NCBI GenBank assembly: GCA_035533075.1 | Contig: DATLUO010000185.1 | Coordinates: forward strand, 1 to 64,000 | Source: Pirellulales bacterium | GTDB taxonomy: Bacteria > Planctomycetota > Planctomycetia > Pirellulales > JAICIG01 | Reading direction: 5' to 3' | Length of the DNA: 64,000 nt | Shown here: positions 11,601-19,620 of the stretch, piece after piece | Position numbering within the stretch: position 1 is the stretch's first letter | Layout: every line of letters starts with the position of its first letter | Program-made: the position numbers and the translations under genes | Notes under the pieces: model-generated | Seen by the model: the letters and a program-made list of their open reading frames with translations, nothing else | Databases searched by the model: none | Told to the model about the DNA's origin: nothing

Positions 11601-12438
11601 CACGTTGGCCGATCGGCGTCCGGCGCGGTTGCCCCGTGATTTCGACGGCGACGGCACGTCCGCCGATGCGGATTCAATCGTCATTCAATTTGATGCGGCG
11701 CAGACCGCCGATCTGGTCGAGAGGGCCAACGCGGCCTATCGCACGCGGACCAACGAAGTGCTGTTGGCGGCACTCGGACAGACGCTGGGCGCGTGGGCCC
11801 AGGGCGACGTGCTGATTGACGTTGAGGCGCACGGCCGCGAAGGTTTGTTCGACGACGTCGAAGTCTCGCGCACGGTGGGCTGGTTTACGGCCTGGCATCC
11901 ATTCGCGGCGGTTCCCTGGCATCTGCCGCCCGGCGCTCTGTTGCGGCAGACGAAGGAATCACTACGGCGGGTGGCCGATCACGGAGTCGGCTTTGGCGTG
12001 CTGCGCTACTTGTCGCCAAGCGCGGAGACCCGGCGGCTGATGTCGGGCCTGCCGCAAGCGGAGATCAACTTCAACTATCTCGGTCGGCTGGACGATTATC
12101 TTCCCTCCGCCGGCCTGGCGAAGGCCGAAGAACCCGTTGGGCCGCCGCGCAGTCCGAATGCTCCGCGCCGCCATCTACTGGAAGTAAACGCCTACCTGCT
12201 GTCTGGCTGTTTGCGGGTGGAATGGACATATTCCCGCGCGCTCTACCGCCCTGGGACGGTCGAGCGGTTGGCCGCGGATTTTGTCGTTCGGCTAAATGCG
12301 TTGGTGGCCCATTGTCTTTCGCCGGAGGCCGGCGGTTTCACACCTTCCGATTTCCCGTTGGCGAAACTGAACGAGAGCGAGCTGGAAAAGCTGGCCAAGT
12401 TGTTGGGCGGGACCGGCGCGGACGATAAAATGACGTGA
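5620..12438 (+). CDS. lipopeptide NRPS: FAAL-ACP-C-A-PCP-E
   Basis: 2272 residues from ATG 5620 (a start at 5509 is possible). Order: fatty-acyl-AMP ligase about 20-600 ([15 protein letters not shown]); acyl carrier with Ser639 in DLGGQS; condensation domain from about 700 with HHLICDG at 878-884; amino-acid adenylation domain about 1205-1705 with [11 protein letters not shown] near 1350; carrier with Ser1752 in LGGDS; and a final epimerisation-type C domain with HHLVIDA near 1932 and [14 protein letters not shown] should load a fatty acid, which C joins to one activated residue; the E-type domain suggests a D-configured product. No thioesterase or reductase domain is present, so release must occur otherwise. 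My reading of the A-domain pocket (D-V-E-H-V-G-E-V-T) matches no substrate I know. A family A palindrome lies in frame at residues about 787-836. Confidence 0.93.
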   Translation: MIGQSLPSSPLFRAPPEAQTIADVLRWRGEHQPDEIAFTFLADGEDDKQPLSYAELDRRALAIAAALIDGGATGSRALLVYDSGLDYIAALYACLYAGVIAVPVYPPDPFRVDRTLPRLRSIVHDAGAKWLLATQATLDWTRPLFQHVAGLESSLATDQVAQDSPHVLPAVALPALDRGRPALLQYTSGSTGEPRGVTITHANLMANLASIHAAVDRGDNVAVLWLPAYHDMGLIGGIFQPVYSGRRNVLMSPISFMQRPVRWLQAISRHRGTITAAPNFAYDICLRKVTAEDRAQLDLSSLRFALNGAEVVRPETLDRFAETFAACGFRRRAFYPCYGLAEATLMVSGGSDVEDPIVRSFAAAALDRKRAVAADENDRHVRRLVGCGRPVAGQRVVIVDPETRQPLDDGHVGEIWVAGDSIAQSYWNRPDETAASFGASPAGEREGRFLRTGDLGFIDQGELFVAGRLKELIIIHGRNHYPDDIEETVSRTHPLLKSDGGAAFAIEVGGQERLAIAQEVVRPRKADTQALIDRIRAQVAEAHGVAPAAVVLIPAGTLGKTSSGKKQRRGCRDQFISGSLPVIAEWRDEPLRCDGARPTASAVAPRNETERSLAALWTEVLGTEVLDVHANFFDLGGQSLLAGQLAARIEDAFAVDLPLRTLFSRPTVASLAAWLDQPDEQRSGDVLPPVTCADRSQPLPLSRSQEQIWFLEQLESEPRYNLTASIRLRGALDVPALRRSLAAVVARHEALRTRFPVCDGQPRQIVAQRQNSALEIIDGTTEPEVAVAGAEPRDGSGLRLTLCRGDAPVAPPPGHRWPRASLQWPSQTRPASAPATIDRETPEWRPANAKFDLSGGPLLRTSLRQISDVEHRLVIVAHHLICDGWSLAIFLKELAELYAADLAGRPAALDEVLWHYPDFAAWQQSCLATPQVAKQIEHWKDRLDGVQPLDLATDRVRSAEGKFRGAAVSWTVSGRQSDALYELARGEGATPYMVLLAAFQAWLARYARQHDVCVGSPVSYRPRREFDKTIGYFVQMLALRSDLSGGPTFREFLAHVRETVLDALTNQDAPLRAVVDAVSPPREAGRSPLFNVVFVFENLPWQTVETAGLSLGEIEIDHTRIGSFDLGLVVEEQSSGLKASLIYNTELFDAGTVEHIAASFQRLLSEIVSGPDRPVRRLPLVDEPPRRSETDGAVTCEASALRVDQLVARQVERGPAATAIVDGPRRLGYAELDRRANQLAHYLQALGVREEVPVALFLDRSVELVIAMLAVLKAGGAYVPFDPHESSGRLAHMLADAQPRAVITSSGLAERLPPHEAEEIVLDRESQLDRYPTAPPDNRATADSLAYIIYTSGSTGQPKGVEVAHGALANLVLAMADQYELTAGDRVLQLISPGFDVAAEEIFPTLMRGAALVLGPPTAELTGRGILDICRLQRVTVAHIPPQLWQQCLHEWQTDDDEIFEHLRVQVIGGEAPQAETLNRWLRRCRGRTRLLHEFGLTETTVTNLVYELPAALDAWPTDRKLPIGRPVAATEVYVLDDCRQGVPVGAPGELYLGGPGLARGYHGRPDLTQERFVQHPFSDAPGARLYRTGDLVRWRPDGNLEFLGRGDQQIKLRGLRIEPGEIERVLTQHPEVGEAAVIARDDAPAGKRLVAYLVPANGSLPAHDALRAWLRSRLPDSMVPAAFVPLARLPLNRSHKLDRDALPAPVWESSARSYTPPRNETETILAGIWQETLRLDRVGVHDNFFELGGDSILTIQVVSQAREAGLRFAPRQIFEHQTIAELAAVEGVIAAAEQGPVEGGVPLTPIQHWFLSDEVVDPHHFNQAVLLDVAPTFDHRWLPEVVDRLVEQHDALRLRFARGPEGWRQWHGAREGAWPVSRSDLSQRSASEQGPALTAAAAELQASLDLECGPLARAAWFDLGHGKARLLLIVHHLVIDAVSWRFLLEDLATVWTQLQAGSPPRLPAKTSSFKHWAERLAGYAESFELQHEVAYWRTLADRRPARLPRDFDGDGTSADADSIVIQFDAAQTADLVERANAAYRTRTNEVLLAALGQTLGAWAQGDVLIDVEAHGREGLFDDVEVSRTVGWFTAWHPFAAVPWHLPPGALLRQTKESLRRVADHGVGFGVLRYLSPSAETRRLMSGLPQAEINFNYLGRLDDYLPSAGLAKAEEPVGPPRSPNAPRRHLLEVNAYLLSGCLRVEWTYSRALYRPGTVERLAADFVVRLNALVAHCLSPEAGGFTPSDFPLAKLNESELEKLAKLLGGTGADDKMT
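7977..8127. repeat. family A palindromic element inside NRPS condensation domain
   Basis: The 151-base element begins GGTGGCTGGGGCAGA and ends with its exact reverse complement TCTGCCCCAGCCACC. An inner palindrome around CGATGCCCCGGT / ACCGGGGCATCG is kept. The left arm between the two has diverged from the other copies. It is read through without a stop and adds about 50 residues between the early C-domain strands and the FDLSGGPLL segment, where C domains normally have a much shorter linker. With two extra bases (153) the phase is preserved. Confidence 0.88.
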
Positions 12439-12457
12439 CGGTTGTCCGCTTCTCTTG

Positions 12458-12463
12458 ACGAGG
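12458..12463 (+). promoter_or_regulatory. ribosome binding site deciding the start of the hydratase gene
   Basis: A purine-rich GACGAGGA stretch lies just upstream of the ATG at 12472. It supports that ATG over the in-frame TTG at 12442. Confidence 0.5.
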
Positions 12464-12471
12464 ATGTCAGC

Positions 12472-13257
12472 ATGCCCCCGGCCATTTCCGAAGAACTGCT
12501 TGTCGATGTGTCCGGCGGCGTGGCCAGGCTCACGCTCAATCGGCCGGCCAACCGCAACGCGCTCAGCGAGGCGCTGTTGGAGCAATTGGCCGCTTCGCTG
12601 GCCTTTATCGCCAACGATAGCCAAGTCCGCGTCGTGGTGCTCGCCGGCAACGGCCCGGTGTTCTGTTCCGGGCATGACCTGACGGAGATGATCGGCCGCT
12701 CGCAGTCGGAGTATCACGATCTGTTTGCGCTGTGCAGCGGCGTGATGCAGCAGTTGCGGCGGTTGCCGCAGCCGGTCATCGCGCGCGTGCAGGGCCCGGC
12801 GACCGCGGCGGGTTGCCAGTTGGTGGCGGCCTGCGACTTGGCCGTCGCCGCCGACATGGCCAGCTTCGCCACGCCGGGCGTGAAGATCGGTCTGTTCTGC
12901 ACCACGCCCATGGTGCCGCTGGTGCGGGCCGTTCCGCCCAAGCCCGCGCTGGAAATGCTGTTTACCGGCCAGCCGATCCCGGCCGCCCGTGCCTATGAGC
13001 TGGGACTGATCAACCGCGTGGTGCCGGCCGGCGAACTGGATGCGGCCGTGGCCGAGTTGGTCGATGCGATCGTGGCCGCCAGCCCGTTGGTGATTCGCTT
13101 GGGAAAGGCGGCGTTCTACGATCAACTTTCGCTCGACGAACGGACCGCCTACGACCGCGCCACCGACATTATGGCCGACAACGCCATCCGCCACGACGCC
13201 CAGGAAGGCATCACCGCGTTCCTCGCCAAACGCAAAGCCGAGTGGACTGGCGAATAG
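12472..13257 (+). CDS. enoyl-CoA hydratase/isomerase family protein
   Basis: 261 residues from ATG 12472, normal crotonase length. Crotonase-fold signatures are clear: [16 protein letters not shown] near the N-terminus, [19 protein letters not shown] (oxyanion-hole region), and [15 protein letters not shown]. The family acts on acyl-CoA thioesters (hydration, isomerisation and related reactions); the exact substrate cannot be read. It starts 33 bases after the NRPS stop on the same strand, so the two are probably co-transcribed. A role in preparing or modifying the acyl chain used by the FAAL is an inference from position. It could equally be an ordinary beta-oxidation-type enzyme. Confidence 0.93.
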   Translation: MPPAISEELLVDVSGGVARLTLNRPANRNALSEALLEQLAASLAFIANDSQVRVVVLAGNGPVFCSGHDLTEMIGRSQSEYHDLFALCSGVMQQLRRLPQPVIARVQGPATAAGCQLVAACDLAVAADMASFATPGVKIGLFCTTPMVPLVRAVPPKPALEMLFTGQPIPAARAYELGLINRVVPAGELDAAVAELVDAIVAASPLVIRLGKAAFYDQLSLDERTAYDRATDIMADNAIRHDAQEGITAFLAKRKAEWTGE

Positions 13258-13303
13258 GATCGTGCCGCTTCCGTCCGATGATCGCGAGCGTTAGGCTGTC
13301 AGC

Positions 13304-13510
13304 ATGGAAGTGCCACGGCTGCAACTCGATCTGCAAGCGGTGTTTTGGGTCACCGCTGCGGTCGCTTACGTTCTGGCCGTCTGCTCGCAAATGGCGCGCG
13401 GCAACTTGGCGGGCGTCGCCGCGGCCCTGTTTGCGCATTCGATGGTCTGGTTCGCGATCTGGTTTTATCGGCTCCGGCATTCGCCGGAGGCGTGGGAAGC
13501 GCTGCCGTGA
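13304..13510 (+). CDS. small two-helix membrane protein, unknown
   Basis: 68 residues from ATG 13304. Two hydrophobic segments are visible, about 13-29 (VFWVTAAVAYVLAVC) and 36-53 (LAGVAAALFAHSMVWFAIWF), followed by a short charged tail. I recognise no family. It follows the hydratase gene by 46 bases in the same direction and may be the last gene of that transcript. Its hydrophobic pattern and lack of a better overlapping frame support it, but a spurious frame cannot be excluded. Confidence 0.55.
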   Translation: MEVPRLQLDLQAVFWVTAAVAYVLAVCSQMARGNLAGVAAALFAHSMVWFAIWFYRLRHSPEAWEALP

Positions 13511-13583
13511 CAATGCTTGTGGCATCTCGATTCATCGCGATGCGACCCTTTGTGCGCCGATTCTAGCTTGTGGCGTCGTGCGA

Positions 13584-13589
13584 TATAAT
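13584..13589 (+). promoter_or_regulatory. TATAAT -10 box just before a start codon
   Basis: A perfect TATAAT ends 7 bases before the ATG at 13597. If used, the transcript would start at or next to the start codon (leaderless). No good -35 hexamer is evident at the usual spacing. Confidence 0.4.
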
Positions 13590-13596
13590 CGGCCGT

Positions 13597-14658
13597 ATGC
13601 CGCCGCGCCGCCATTCACTCCGTCTTTTCTTCACTGCGATTGGATTGCCCGCCATCGTGGTCTTTGCCGACCAACTGGCCATTAACGCCGCGTACGCCGA
13701 CGATTGGAGCACGGAAACCACCGTTCCGGTGTTCGTGGGTTTTGTCTTGCAAACATTCCTGCTTTCGCAAGGCATTGGTCACTGGCTGCCTGATTGGCGC
13801 TGGCGGCTGAGCGTGCTGGCCTGGGCATTCGCACTTACCAATCTCCAGTTGTATCGCGCGGCAATTGACGGTTTCATGATCGGGTCGAATCGCTGGGACC
13901 GTTCACATCCATCGCAGATCCTGATTTACGCTGTCTTAACAGCCCAACTGTCGGCCGTGGTAGTTTGGCTGATCCTTGCAACGGTGGAGTTGGGCAGAAA
14001 GCTGCTTTTAGCGGCCATCGCCTGGACGCCGCCCTTCATCACGCTGCTGGTGATGTTTGGCGGTTATGTCTCGCACCGACGGACCAGCTTCTCGATCGCC
14101 ATCCTGTTTGTGCAGTTCTTGGCGACGACGGTCGTATCGACATGGCTCTGCCTACGGGGTTGGCGGATCGTGTATCGCGCCACTCCGCTTGGCGAGGAAC
14201 CTGTCGGCTGGGCGCAATTCTCGATCCGCCACGTGCTGTTAGCAACAACGGTCGTGGCGATCGCGGCGGCCTTCGCCAAGGCCGTGATGACAAACCCCGC
14301 TCGCGGCGGCCGTTGGCTCGAATTGGTGCGAGTCGCGATCGACGGAGGGTTGCTCGGTGCGCTGTCGCTCGCCGCGGTTTGGGCATCGCTCGGTTCCGGA
14401 CGCTTGCATTGGCGAATGCTGCTGCTGCTTGTGTTCGCCGTCGCATCAGCGGCCCTTTTATGGTGGATCGAAGCCGCGGGGCAAGCGGTTCAGCTTCTGG
14501 CGGTTCAAAGCGCGCCCCGTTTCACCTGGCGGAACCAGCCATTGTTCGCCGGGCGGTGGTGGATCGCTTGGACGGTCCTCTCCGCGACATTCCTGGCGAG
14601 TTGGCTTTCGGTGTTGCGGGTCACCGGCTATCGCCTGGTTCGCCCGCAGACGCGATGA
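13597..14658 (+). CDS. polytopic membrane protein, unknown
   Basis: 353 residues from ATG 13597 (an in-frame GTG at 13570 adds 9). About eight hydrophobic segments are visible, beginning LRLFFTAIGLPAIVVFA and ending WTVLSATFLASWLSVL. Near residue 205 is QFSIRHVLLATTVVAIAAAF, resembling the F-S-[IL]-R-x-[LV]-L-x-x-T-x-V-V-A motif found in many planctomycete membrane proteins of unknown role. No catalytic or transport motif is recognised. The gene is convergent with the stress-protein gene at 14749. A real gene by length and pattern; function unknown. Confidence 0.8.
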   Translation: MPPRRHSLRLFFTAIGLPAIVVFADQLAINAAYADDWSTETTVPVFVGFVLQTFLLSQGIGHWLPDWRWRLSVLAWAFALTNLQLYRAAIDGFMIGSNRWDRSHPSQILIYAVLTAQLSAVVVWLILATVELGRKLLLAAIAWTPPFITLLVMFGGYVSHRRTSFSIAILFVQFLATTVVSTWLCLRGWRIVYRATPLGEEPVGWAQFSIRHVLLATTVVAIAAAFAKAVMTNPARGGRWLELVRVAIDGGLLGALSLAAVWASLGSGRLHWRMLLLLVFAVASAALLWWIEAAGQAVQLLAVQSAPRFTWRNQPLFAGRWWIAWTVLSATFLASWLSVLRVTGYRLVRPQTR

Positions 14659-14748
14659 TGGCGGCCCGTCGCAGCTCGATCTATGAGACTGCCTCGGGGC
14701 GAACGTTGGCAGACTTCCAAGAAGTTGCGGACTTGCCTCGCGCCGATT

Positions 14749-15183
14749 TTATTTCTTCAGCACGAGCACCGGGCAGTGGGCCAGGCGGACGGTCTTTTCG
14801 GCCACGGAACCGATCAACAGCCGCGTCAGGCCGGTGCGGCCGTGCGAGGAGAGCACGATCAGTTCGGCGTGCTCACGCTGGGCGAAGTCGGCGATCTCGT
14901 GCCCCGGATCGCCGAAGGCAATCTGCGTTTTGATGCCCGAGTAACGCGCGGCGTCGAGCCGCTCGGCAAGCGCCAGCTCGGCATGATGGCGACGGCTTTC
15001 GTCATCGACCGTAGTCCAGATCACGCCCGGCTCGGCCGGATCGAGCACCGGCAAGACGTAGATCAGCGAGACGTGCGACGCGTCGGGCACAAGTTGCAGC
15101 GCCGTATCGAGCGCCGTGAACGATTCGTCGGAGAAATCGACAGGCACCACGACACGCTGCTTGGGTAACCAGTTTGTATTCAT
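14749..15183 (-). CDS. universal stress protein, UspA family
   Basis: 144 residues, standard single-domain USP. It starts with VVVPVDFSDESFTALDTAL and ends with VLSSHGRTGLTRLLIGSVAE and CPVLVLKK. The ATP-binding pattern G-x2-G-x9-G-[ST] is present (HGRTGLTRLLIGSV), so this is an ATP-binding type. Such proteins respond to stress or starvation; the partner is unknown. It is downstream of, and on the same strand as, the haem genes, with a heptamer hairpin at 15235-15327 between it and hemG that might separate the transcripts. Confidence 0.93.
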   Translation of the reverse strand: MNTNWLPKQRVVVPVDFSDESFTALDTALQLVPDASHVSLIYVLPVLDPAEPGVIWTTVDDESRRHHAELALAERLDAARYSGIKTQIAFGDPGHEIADFAQREHAELIVLSSHGRTGLTRLLIGSVAEKTVRLAHCPVLVLKK

Positions 15184-15234
15184 ACGCTAGTCAGACGACA
15201 ATCGAGGGGCTGGCTAAGTCAACAGAATAACGGA

Positions 15235-15327
15235 TCTTGGGCCTTGGGTCTTGGGCCTTGGGGTCTCGAAACGAAAGCCGAACAACAATCGCCGTAACCC
15301 AAGACCTAAGACCCAAGACCTAAGACC
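15235..15327. repeat. heptamer-arm hairpin (CTTGGG[C/T] units)
   Basis: The left arm 15235-15263 is four tandem seven-base units TCTTGGG/CCTTGGG. The right arm 15298-15327 is the complementary heptamers CCCAAGA/CCTAAGA. About 34 bases separate them. Read from the minus strand it overlaps the end of hemG and supplies its stop codon. It may act as a terminator-like structure between hemG and the stress-protein gene. Confidence 0.8.
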
Positions 15328-16748
15328 TTCCCAATGCGCTCGGCCGCCTGCTCGCCGCTGTGGATGCAATTCGGCACCCCGACGCCATGATAGGCGTTGC
15401 CCGCTAAGGCCAGCGTGGGCCAGCGCTGGCAGTCGCGCTCGATTCGCTCGACGAGCTCGACGTGCCCAAGGTGATACTGCGGCATGCTCGCCGGCCAGCG
15501 GACGACCCGCGTCAACTCCGGCTCGCCTTGTGCGCCGATAAGCTCGCCCAACTCGGCCCTGGCCAAAGCGATCAGCTTGTCGTCGTCCAGATCGAGTTGT
15601 TCCTGTCGCTCGGCGCCGCCCAGAAACACTCGGATCAGCGCGCGGGCGTCCGGCGCGCGGCCGTCGAATTTGACGCTGCTGTAACTTGCCGCCAGAATGT
15701 GCCGCCGCTCCAACGACGGCACGACAAAGCCAAAACCATCCAGGCTCCGTTCAAACTGCTCTTGTCGATAGCCCAGGGCCACGATGACGCTGCCCGCATA
15801 AGGGATCTTTTTCAGCTCGCCGGCCAGTTCTTGATCGAAGCCTTCCAGAAGCTTCGCGGCGGCGGGCGCGGGCAGGGCCAGCACGATGGCCTCGAATTGC
15901 TCGACGCCCTCGGCCACCGACAGCAGCCATTTCCCGTCGTTCATCGCGAGTTTCGTGACGGCGGCACCCGTGCGAACGCAACCCTCCGGCAAACGGCTGG
16001 CGATGGCCCGCACGAGACTGCTCATGCCTTCGTGCGGAGCGACGAACAGCCCATAGCGGGCGCCGCTGGAGGCCGACGCATCGGCGCTGCGGCCGCGTTC
16101 CTGCCAGGCTGCCCGAATCAGGCTGCCATAGCGGCGTTCCATTTCGACAAACCTCGGCAACGCGGCCGCCATGCTCAGGCGTTCGGCGTCGGCCGTGTAA
16201 ATGCCGGCGACCAGCGGCTGCACGAGACGTTCAAACGCCTGGCGTCCCAATCGCCGCCGGGCGAACGAGGCCAGGCTCTCATCGCCCTTGCTTTTCCGCC
16301 GCGAAACGAGCAATTCGCCAAGCACGCGCAGCTTGCCGGGCCAGCTCAAAAGCGGCGACCGCACCACGGGCCAAAGCTGTCCGGGAGCCAGCAGATGAAA
16401 CCCGATCGGAACGGGCAACAGTCGCCCGTTGCGGACGACGAACGCCCGTCGCTGCGACTCGCGCGTCGGCAGCAACTCATCGGCCAGTCCCACGCGACGG
16501 CAAAGATCGACGCCCCAGGGAACATTGGTGATGAAGTTGTCGGCGCTCAGCTCCAGCAGGTAACCGTCGCGCCGCTGGGTTTCAAGCACGCCGCCCAAGC
16601 GATGGCCGGCCTCGAACAAAGTCACTTGCGACTGTGGGGCCAGCTCGGTCAGCCGATGCGCCGCGGCAAGTCCCGTGATGCCGCCGCCGACAAGAGCGAT
16701 GCGTGGAGCGTCAGAATTCAAGGCGGCAAGCGGTGTGCTGTCAGTCAT
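15306..16748 (-). CDS. hemG: oxygen-dependent protoporphyrinogen oxidase (HemY-type)
   Basis: 480 residues from ATG 16748. FAD-dependent oxidase of haem synthesis: protoporphyrinogen IX to protoporphyrin IX. The dinucleotide fold is at the N-terminus (IALVGGGITGLAAAHRL), followed by LELSADNFITNVPWGVDLC and, near the C-terminus, LALAGNAYHGVGVPNCIHSG, all typical of HemY-type PPO. The open frame extends 66 residues further upstream, but that part is translation of a family A palindrome, so I place the start at MTDSTPL. The last residues KVLGLGS and the stop are encoded by a heptamer repeat. It lies downstream of the HemD-HemE gene. Confidence 0.93.
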   Translation of the reverse strand: MTDSTPLAALNSDAPRIALVGGGITGLAAAHRLTELAPQSQVTLFEAGHRLGGVLETQRRDGYLLELSADNFITNVPWGVDLCRRVGLADELLPTRESQRRAFVVRNGRLLPVPIGFHLLAPGQLWPVVRSPLLSWPGKLRVLGELLVSRRKSKGDESLASFARRRLGRQAFERLVQPLVAGIYTADAERLSMAAALPRFVEMERRYGSLIRAAWQERGRSADASASSGARYGLFVAPHEGMSSLVRAIASRLPEGCVRTGAAVTKLAMNDGKWLLSVAEGVEQFEAIVLALPAPAAAKLLEGFDQELAGELKKIPYAGSVIVALGYRQEQFERSLDGFGFVVPSLERRHILAASYSSVKFDGRAPDARALIRVFLGGAERQEQLDLDDDKLIALARAELGELIGAQGEPELTRVVRWPASMPQYHLGHVELVERIERDCQRWPTLALAGNAYHGVGVPNCIHSGEQAAERIGKVLGLGS

Positions 16749-16766
16749 GCTATGAGGGACCAATGC

Positions 16767-16921
16767 GGTGGCTGGGGCAGAGCTTGGCCAGGTTGAGGTT
16801 GCTCCTTGATTCAGCTCGACGGCCAAGCGATGCCCCGGAACCGACGCACCGGGGCATCGCTTGGCCGTCACGCTGTGCAAAGGTGCTGACCGTTGCCCGG
16901 CCAAGCTCTGCCCCAGCCACC
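16767..16921. repeat. family A palindromic element in hemG leader
   Basis: 155 bases. The outer arms are perfect inverted repeats of about 23 bases beginning GGTGGCTGGGGCAGA. An inner perfect hairpin of about 20 bases carries GCGATGCCCCGG and CCGGGGCATCGC. It lies between the HemD-HemE stop and the hemG start, 18 bases from the hemG ATG, so any hemE-hemG mRNA would carry it as a nested stem-loop. Confidence 0.9.
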
Positions 16922-16968
16922 GCAACGGCGTTATTCTTCCGCGCATGCACTATGTACACCGCTGGCAA

Positions 16969-19002
16969 TCATCCCCGCTGCGGCCCGAGCTCATGGACGG
17001 CATCGACCAAGGCAACCACATTATCCACCGGCGTCTGCGGCAAGATGCCGTGGCCAAGGTTGAAGATGTGGCCAGGCCGTCCGGCCGCCTGCCGCAAAAC
17101 GTCGTGCGCCCGGCGGCGAATCTCGGCGCGGTCGGCCAAGAGCACCAGCGGGTCGAGATTGCCTTGAATCGCCCGTTCGCCGATCGCTCGCCAGGCGTCG
17201 TCGAGACGAATTCGCCAGTCGACGCCGATCACGCCGCCGCCCGCTTCAGCCATCTGCGGCACCAAGGCCGGATTGCCGGTCGCGAAGTTGATCAGCGGCA
17301 CGCCAGGCACGATTCCCTCGATGACGGTCTTGGTGTGCGGCAACACGTATCGCCGGTAGTCGTCCGGCCCCAAGCATCCCACCCAGCTATCGAAAAGCTG
17401 CACGGCCTGCGCCCCGGCGGCAATCTGGGCGTTGAGATATCGTGTCACCGACCTCGCCAGTCGCCCCATGAGCGCATGCCAGGCCGGCTCGTCGCGATAC
17501 ATCAAGGTCTTGGTGTGCAGATAGCTGCGGCTGGCGCCCCCCTCGATCGCATAGCTGGCCAGCGTGAACGGCGCTCCGGCGAAGCCGATCACCGGGATCT
17601 TCTCGTCAATGCCCGCCCGCGTCAGGCGGACTGTCTCCATCACGAAGTCGAGCGCTTCGACGCTCTCCAGCTCCAGCAGTCGGTCGACGTCGTCGGCCTC
17701 GCGAACGGGGTTGTGGATCAACGGCCCTTCGCCATGGGCGAATTCCAGGTCCATCCCCATTGGTTCGAGAATCGGCAGTAGGTCGGAGAAGATGATCGCC
17801 GCATCGACGCCCAAACGACGCACCGCCGCGATCATCACCTCGGCACACAACGCGGGGTTTTTGCACAGATCGAGAAAGGTGGTCTTTGCCCGGACCTCGC
17901 GATATTCGGGCATGTAGCGTCCGGCCTGACGCATGAGCCAGATGGGCACAATCGGGCACGGCTCGCGGCGGCAGGCTTTCATGAACGGACTGTCGTACCA
18001 GGCCGGACGCGGCTCCGTGGCAGCCGGTTCGTGGCGAATGACCGGCCCGCTGCGAACGCGGACGCGTCGGCGCTTGGCCGCCGCCAGGTCGACGGCCCGC
18101 GCGGCGGCCACCTGCACGAGCTGACCCATCTTGGGATGTTCCGGTTCAAGGTCGACCGGCAGCTCGCACTCGCGCAGCATCTCGCTGGTGGTGGGACCGA
18201 TCGACGCCACCACCACGCTCTGGAACGCCTCGCGCACCTCATCGGCCAGACCGAGCCGTTGTGCCAGGCCCAGCAGGTTGACCACCTGGTGCGCCGAGGT
18301 GAACATCGCCACGTCGATTTGGCCATCGACCAGCCAGCGGAGGTTGCGTTCCAGCGGGCCGGTGTCTTCGGGAAAGTCGTAGTTATAAAGCTTCACCCGC
18401 CGCACCGACGCGCCGCGGGCTTCCAGTCCCGCGATCAGGCTGGTGTTGGGCAGGCCGTACTCTTGCAAGGCCACCACCTGGTTCGAGACCGGCACGTGTT
18501 CGTCGACGGTCTGCAACAGCTCGCGCCAGGTGTTCGGTTCGGGCACGCGAAAGCTCGGCTCGACGCCCAGTTCTTTCAAGGCGGCCAAAGGCTTCGGCCC
18601 GCGCACGATGGTGGTCACGTCGGAGAGGCAGTTCAGAAAGCGGCCGCGGTCGAGGTGCCGCTCCAACTGGCTCATGAGCTGCCGCACGCCGACGCCGGTC
18701 AGAAAGAGCACGACGTCGATTTGCCCGCTGATCAGCTCATGGCCAAAGTCGATGGCCTCGCGCGAGTCGCCGACGGGCACTTCGCGCATGGAGGGGCTGA
18801 CGGAGGACCGGCCGCCGAACTTTTCGATGAGGCGGGTCATTTCCAGCGCGCGTCGGCTCTCGAAGGCGGCCACGCACAGGCCCGCAAATCCGGCAGTAGA
18901 GGAAGCCGACGACAAAGAACAAAACTCCCGCAGTGTAGATCGACGACGTTTGACCGCTTTGATGCTAACCAAGCCATTCGCCGGTGAACAGGTTAGATCC
19001 AT
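16969..19002 (-). CDS. hemE: HemD-HemE fusion: uroporphyrinogen-III synthase / decarboxylase
   Basis: 677 residues. Residues about 40-290 look like uroporphyrinogen-III synthase (LCVAAFESRRALEMTRLIEKFGG, SIGPTTSEMLRE), which closes hydroxymethylbilane to uroporphyrinogen III. Residues about 335-677 are uroporphyrinogen decarboxylase with PIWLMRQAGRYMPEYREVR, IIFSDLLPILEPMGM and IFNLGHGILPQTP, which make coproporphyrinogen III. Fusing the two would let the product of one step pass to the next. A basic linker AAKRRRVRVR joins them. The N-terminal ~38 residues are not typical and the true start may be further in. It is followed by hemG and divergent from the nucleotidyltransferase gene. Confidence 0.93.
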   Translation of the reverse strand: MDLTCSPANGLVSIKAVKRRRSTLREFCSLSSASSTAGFAGLCVAAFESRRALEMTRLIEKFGGRSSVSPSMREVPVGDSREAIDFGHELISGQIDVVLFLTGVGVRQLMSQLERHLDRGRFLNCLSDVTTIVRGPKPLAALKELGVEPSFRVPEPNTWRELLQTVDEHVPVSNQVVALQEYGLPNTSLIAGLEARGASVRRVKLYNYDFPEDTGPLERNLRWLVDGQIDVAMFTSAHQVVNLLGLAQRLGLADEVREAFQSVVVASIGPTTSEMLRECELPVDLEPEHPKMGQLVQVAAARAVDLAAAKRRRVRVRSGPVIRHEPAATEPRPAWYDSPFMKACRREPCPIVPIWLMRQAGRYMPEYREVRAKTTFLDLCKNPALCAEVMIAAVRRLGVDAAIIFSDLLPILEPMGMDLEFAHGEGPLIHNPVREADDVDRLLELESVEALDFVMETVRLTRAGIDEKIPVIGFAGAPFTLASYAIEGGASRSYLHTKTLMYRDEPAWHALMGRLARSVTRYLNAQIAAGAQAVQLFDSWVGCLGPDDYRRYVLPHTKTVIEGIVPGVPLINFATGNPALVPQMAEAGGGVIGVDWRIRLDDAWRAIGERAIQGNLDPLVLLADRAEIRRRAHDVLRQAAGRPGHIFNLGHGILPQTPVDNVVALVDAVHELGPQRG

Positions 19003-19061
19003 CGGAATTTCTTCCCGCTTCTCGCTGGCCCTGCGCGGCGATCAGGAGCTACAATGAGACA

Positions 19062-19466
19062 ATGGTCACAGCGTCGCAAAAACCGAAATCGAAAAGGCGT
19101 GATTCGACGCGCTGGTATCGAGGCCCCCACGTCCCCACGTCGGTCATCCGCCGTTTTGCGCGGGACGTGGCGGAGCGCTTTCAGCCGGAGACGATCGTCT
19201 TGTTCGGCTCGCACGCCTACGGCCGGCCGCACGAGGACAGCGGCGTGGACATCCTGGTCGTCATGCGCGCCCGAAACCAACTCGACCAAGCGGCGCGAAT
19301 CAGCCAGGCGATATCCCCGCCCTTTCCGCTGGACATCGTCGTGCGCACTCCAAAAAATCTGCGCTGGCGATTGGCGGAGGGAGATTCGTTTCTCAGCGAG
19401 ATCATTGCGCGCGGCAAAGTTTTGCATGAAAAAACTGACGGCGGTAGTGCAGGTAGTCTTCGTTGA
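19062..19466 (+). CDS. degenerate MNT-type nucleotidyltransferase domain protein
   Basis: 134 residues from ATG 19062; an AGGAG at 19044 is 13 bases upstream. The nucleotidyltransferase fold motif is visible as VLFGSHAYGRPHEDSGVDILVVM. In active enzymes the region reads S-D-x-D; here it is S-G-V-D, so the first metal-binding Asp is missing. Such small MNT proteins usually pair with a HEPN-domain partner as a toxin-antitoxin type module. No HEPN gene follows: the next 150 bases hold only short frames and repeat-like sequence. It is probably inactive or a remnant. Confidence 0.75.
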   Translation: MVTASQKPKSKRRDSTRWYRGPHVPTSVIRRFARDVAERFQPETIVLFGSHAYGRPHEDSGVDILVVMRARNQLDQAARISQAISPPFPLDIVVRTPKNLRWRLAEGDSFLSEIIARGKVLHEKTDGGSAGSLR

Positions 19467-19620
19467 TGAGCTGCGTGCTGTTCTCGGTTTGCCACCAGCT
19501 TTAGAGATCGTCCTGCTTGCGGAAAAGATGGGCAAGTTCGTTTGTACGGCCGGAGGCCGTCGTAGCCGCGAAGCGGCGTGATTCATCAGCCCAGGGTGCA
19601 ACCCCGGGTGGACGTGCCCA
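19467..19620. other. short intergenic stretch, repeat-like, no HEPN gene
   Basis: The sequence contains palindromic words such as GGCCGGAGGCC and CCCAGGGTGCAACCCCGGG. No complete gene is seen. A frame running past the nucleotidyltransferase stop has no recognisable domain. Confidence 0.35.

Noticed and set aside
16749-16946. 66-residue N-terminal extension of protoporphyrinogen oxidase
   Set aside because: It is the translation of a family A palindrome and is not HemY-like; the FAD-binding start follows ATG 16748.
19427-19581. Possible small gene (HEPN partner) after the nucleotidyltransferase
   Set aside because: Frames are short and resemble no HEPN protein; part of the stretch is palindromic repeat-like sequence.
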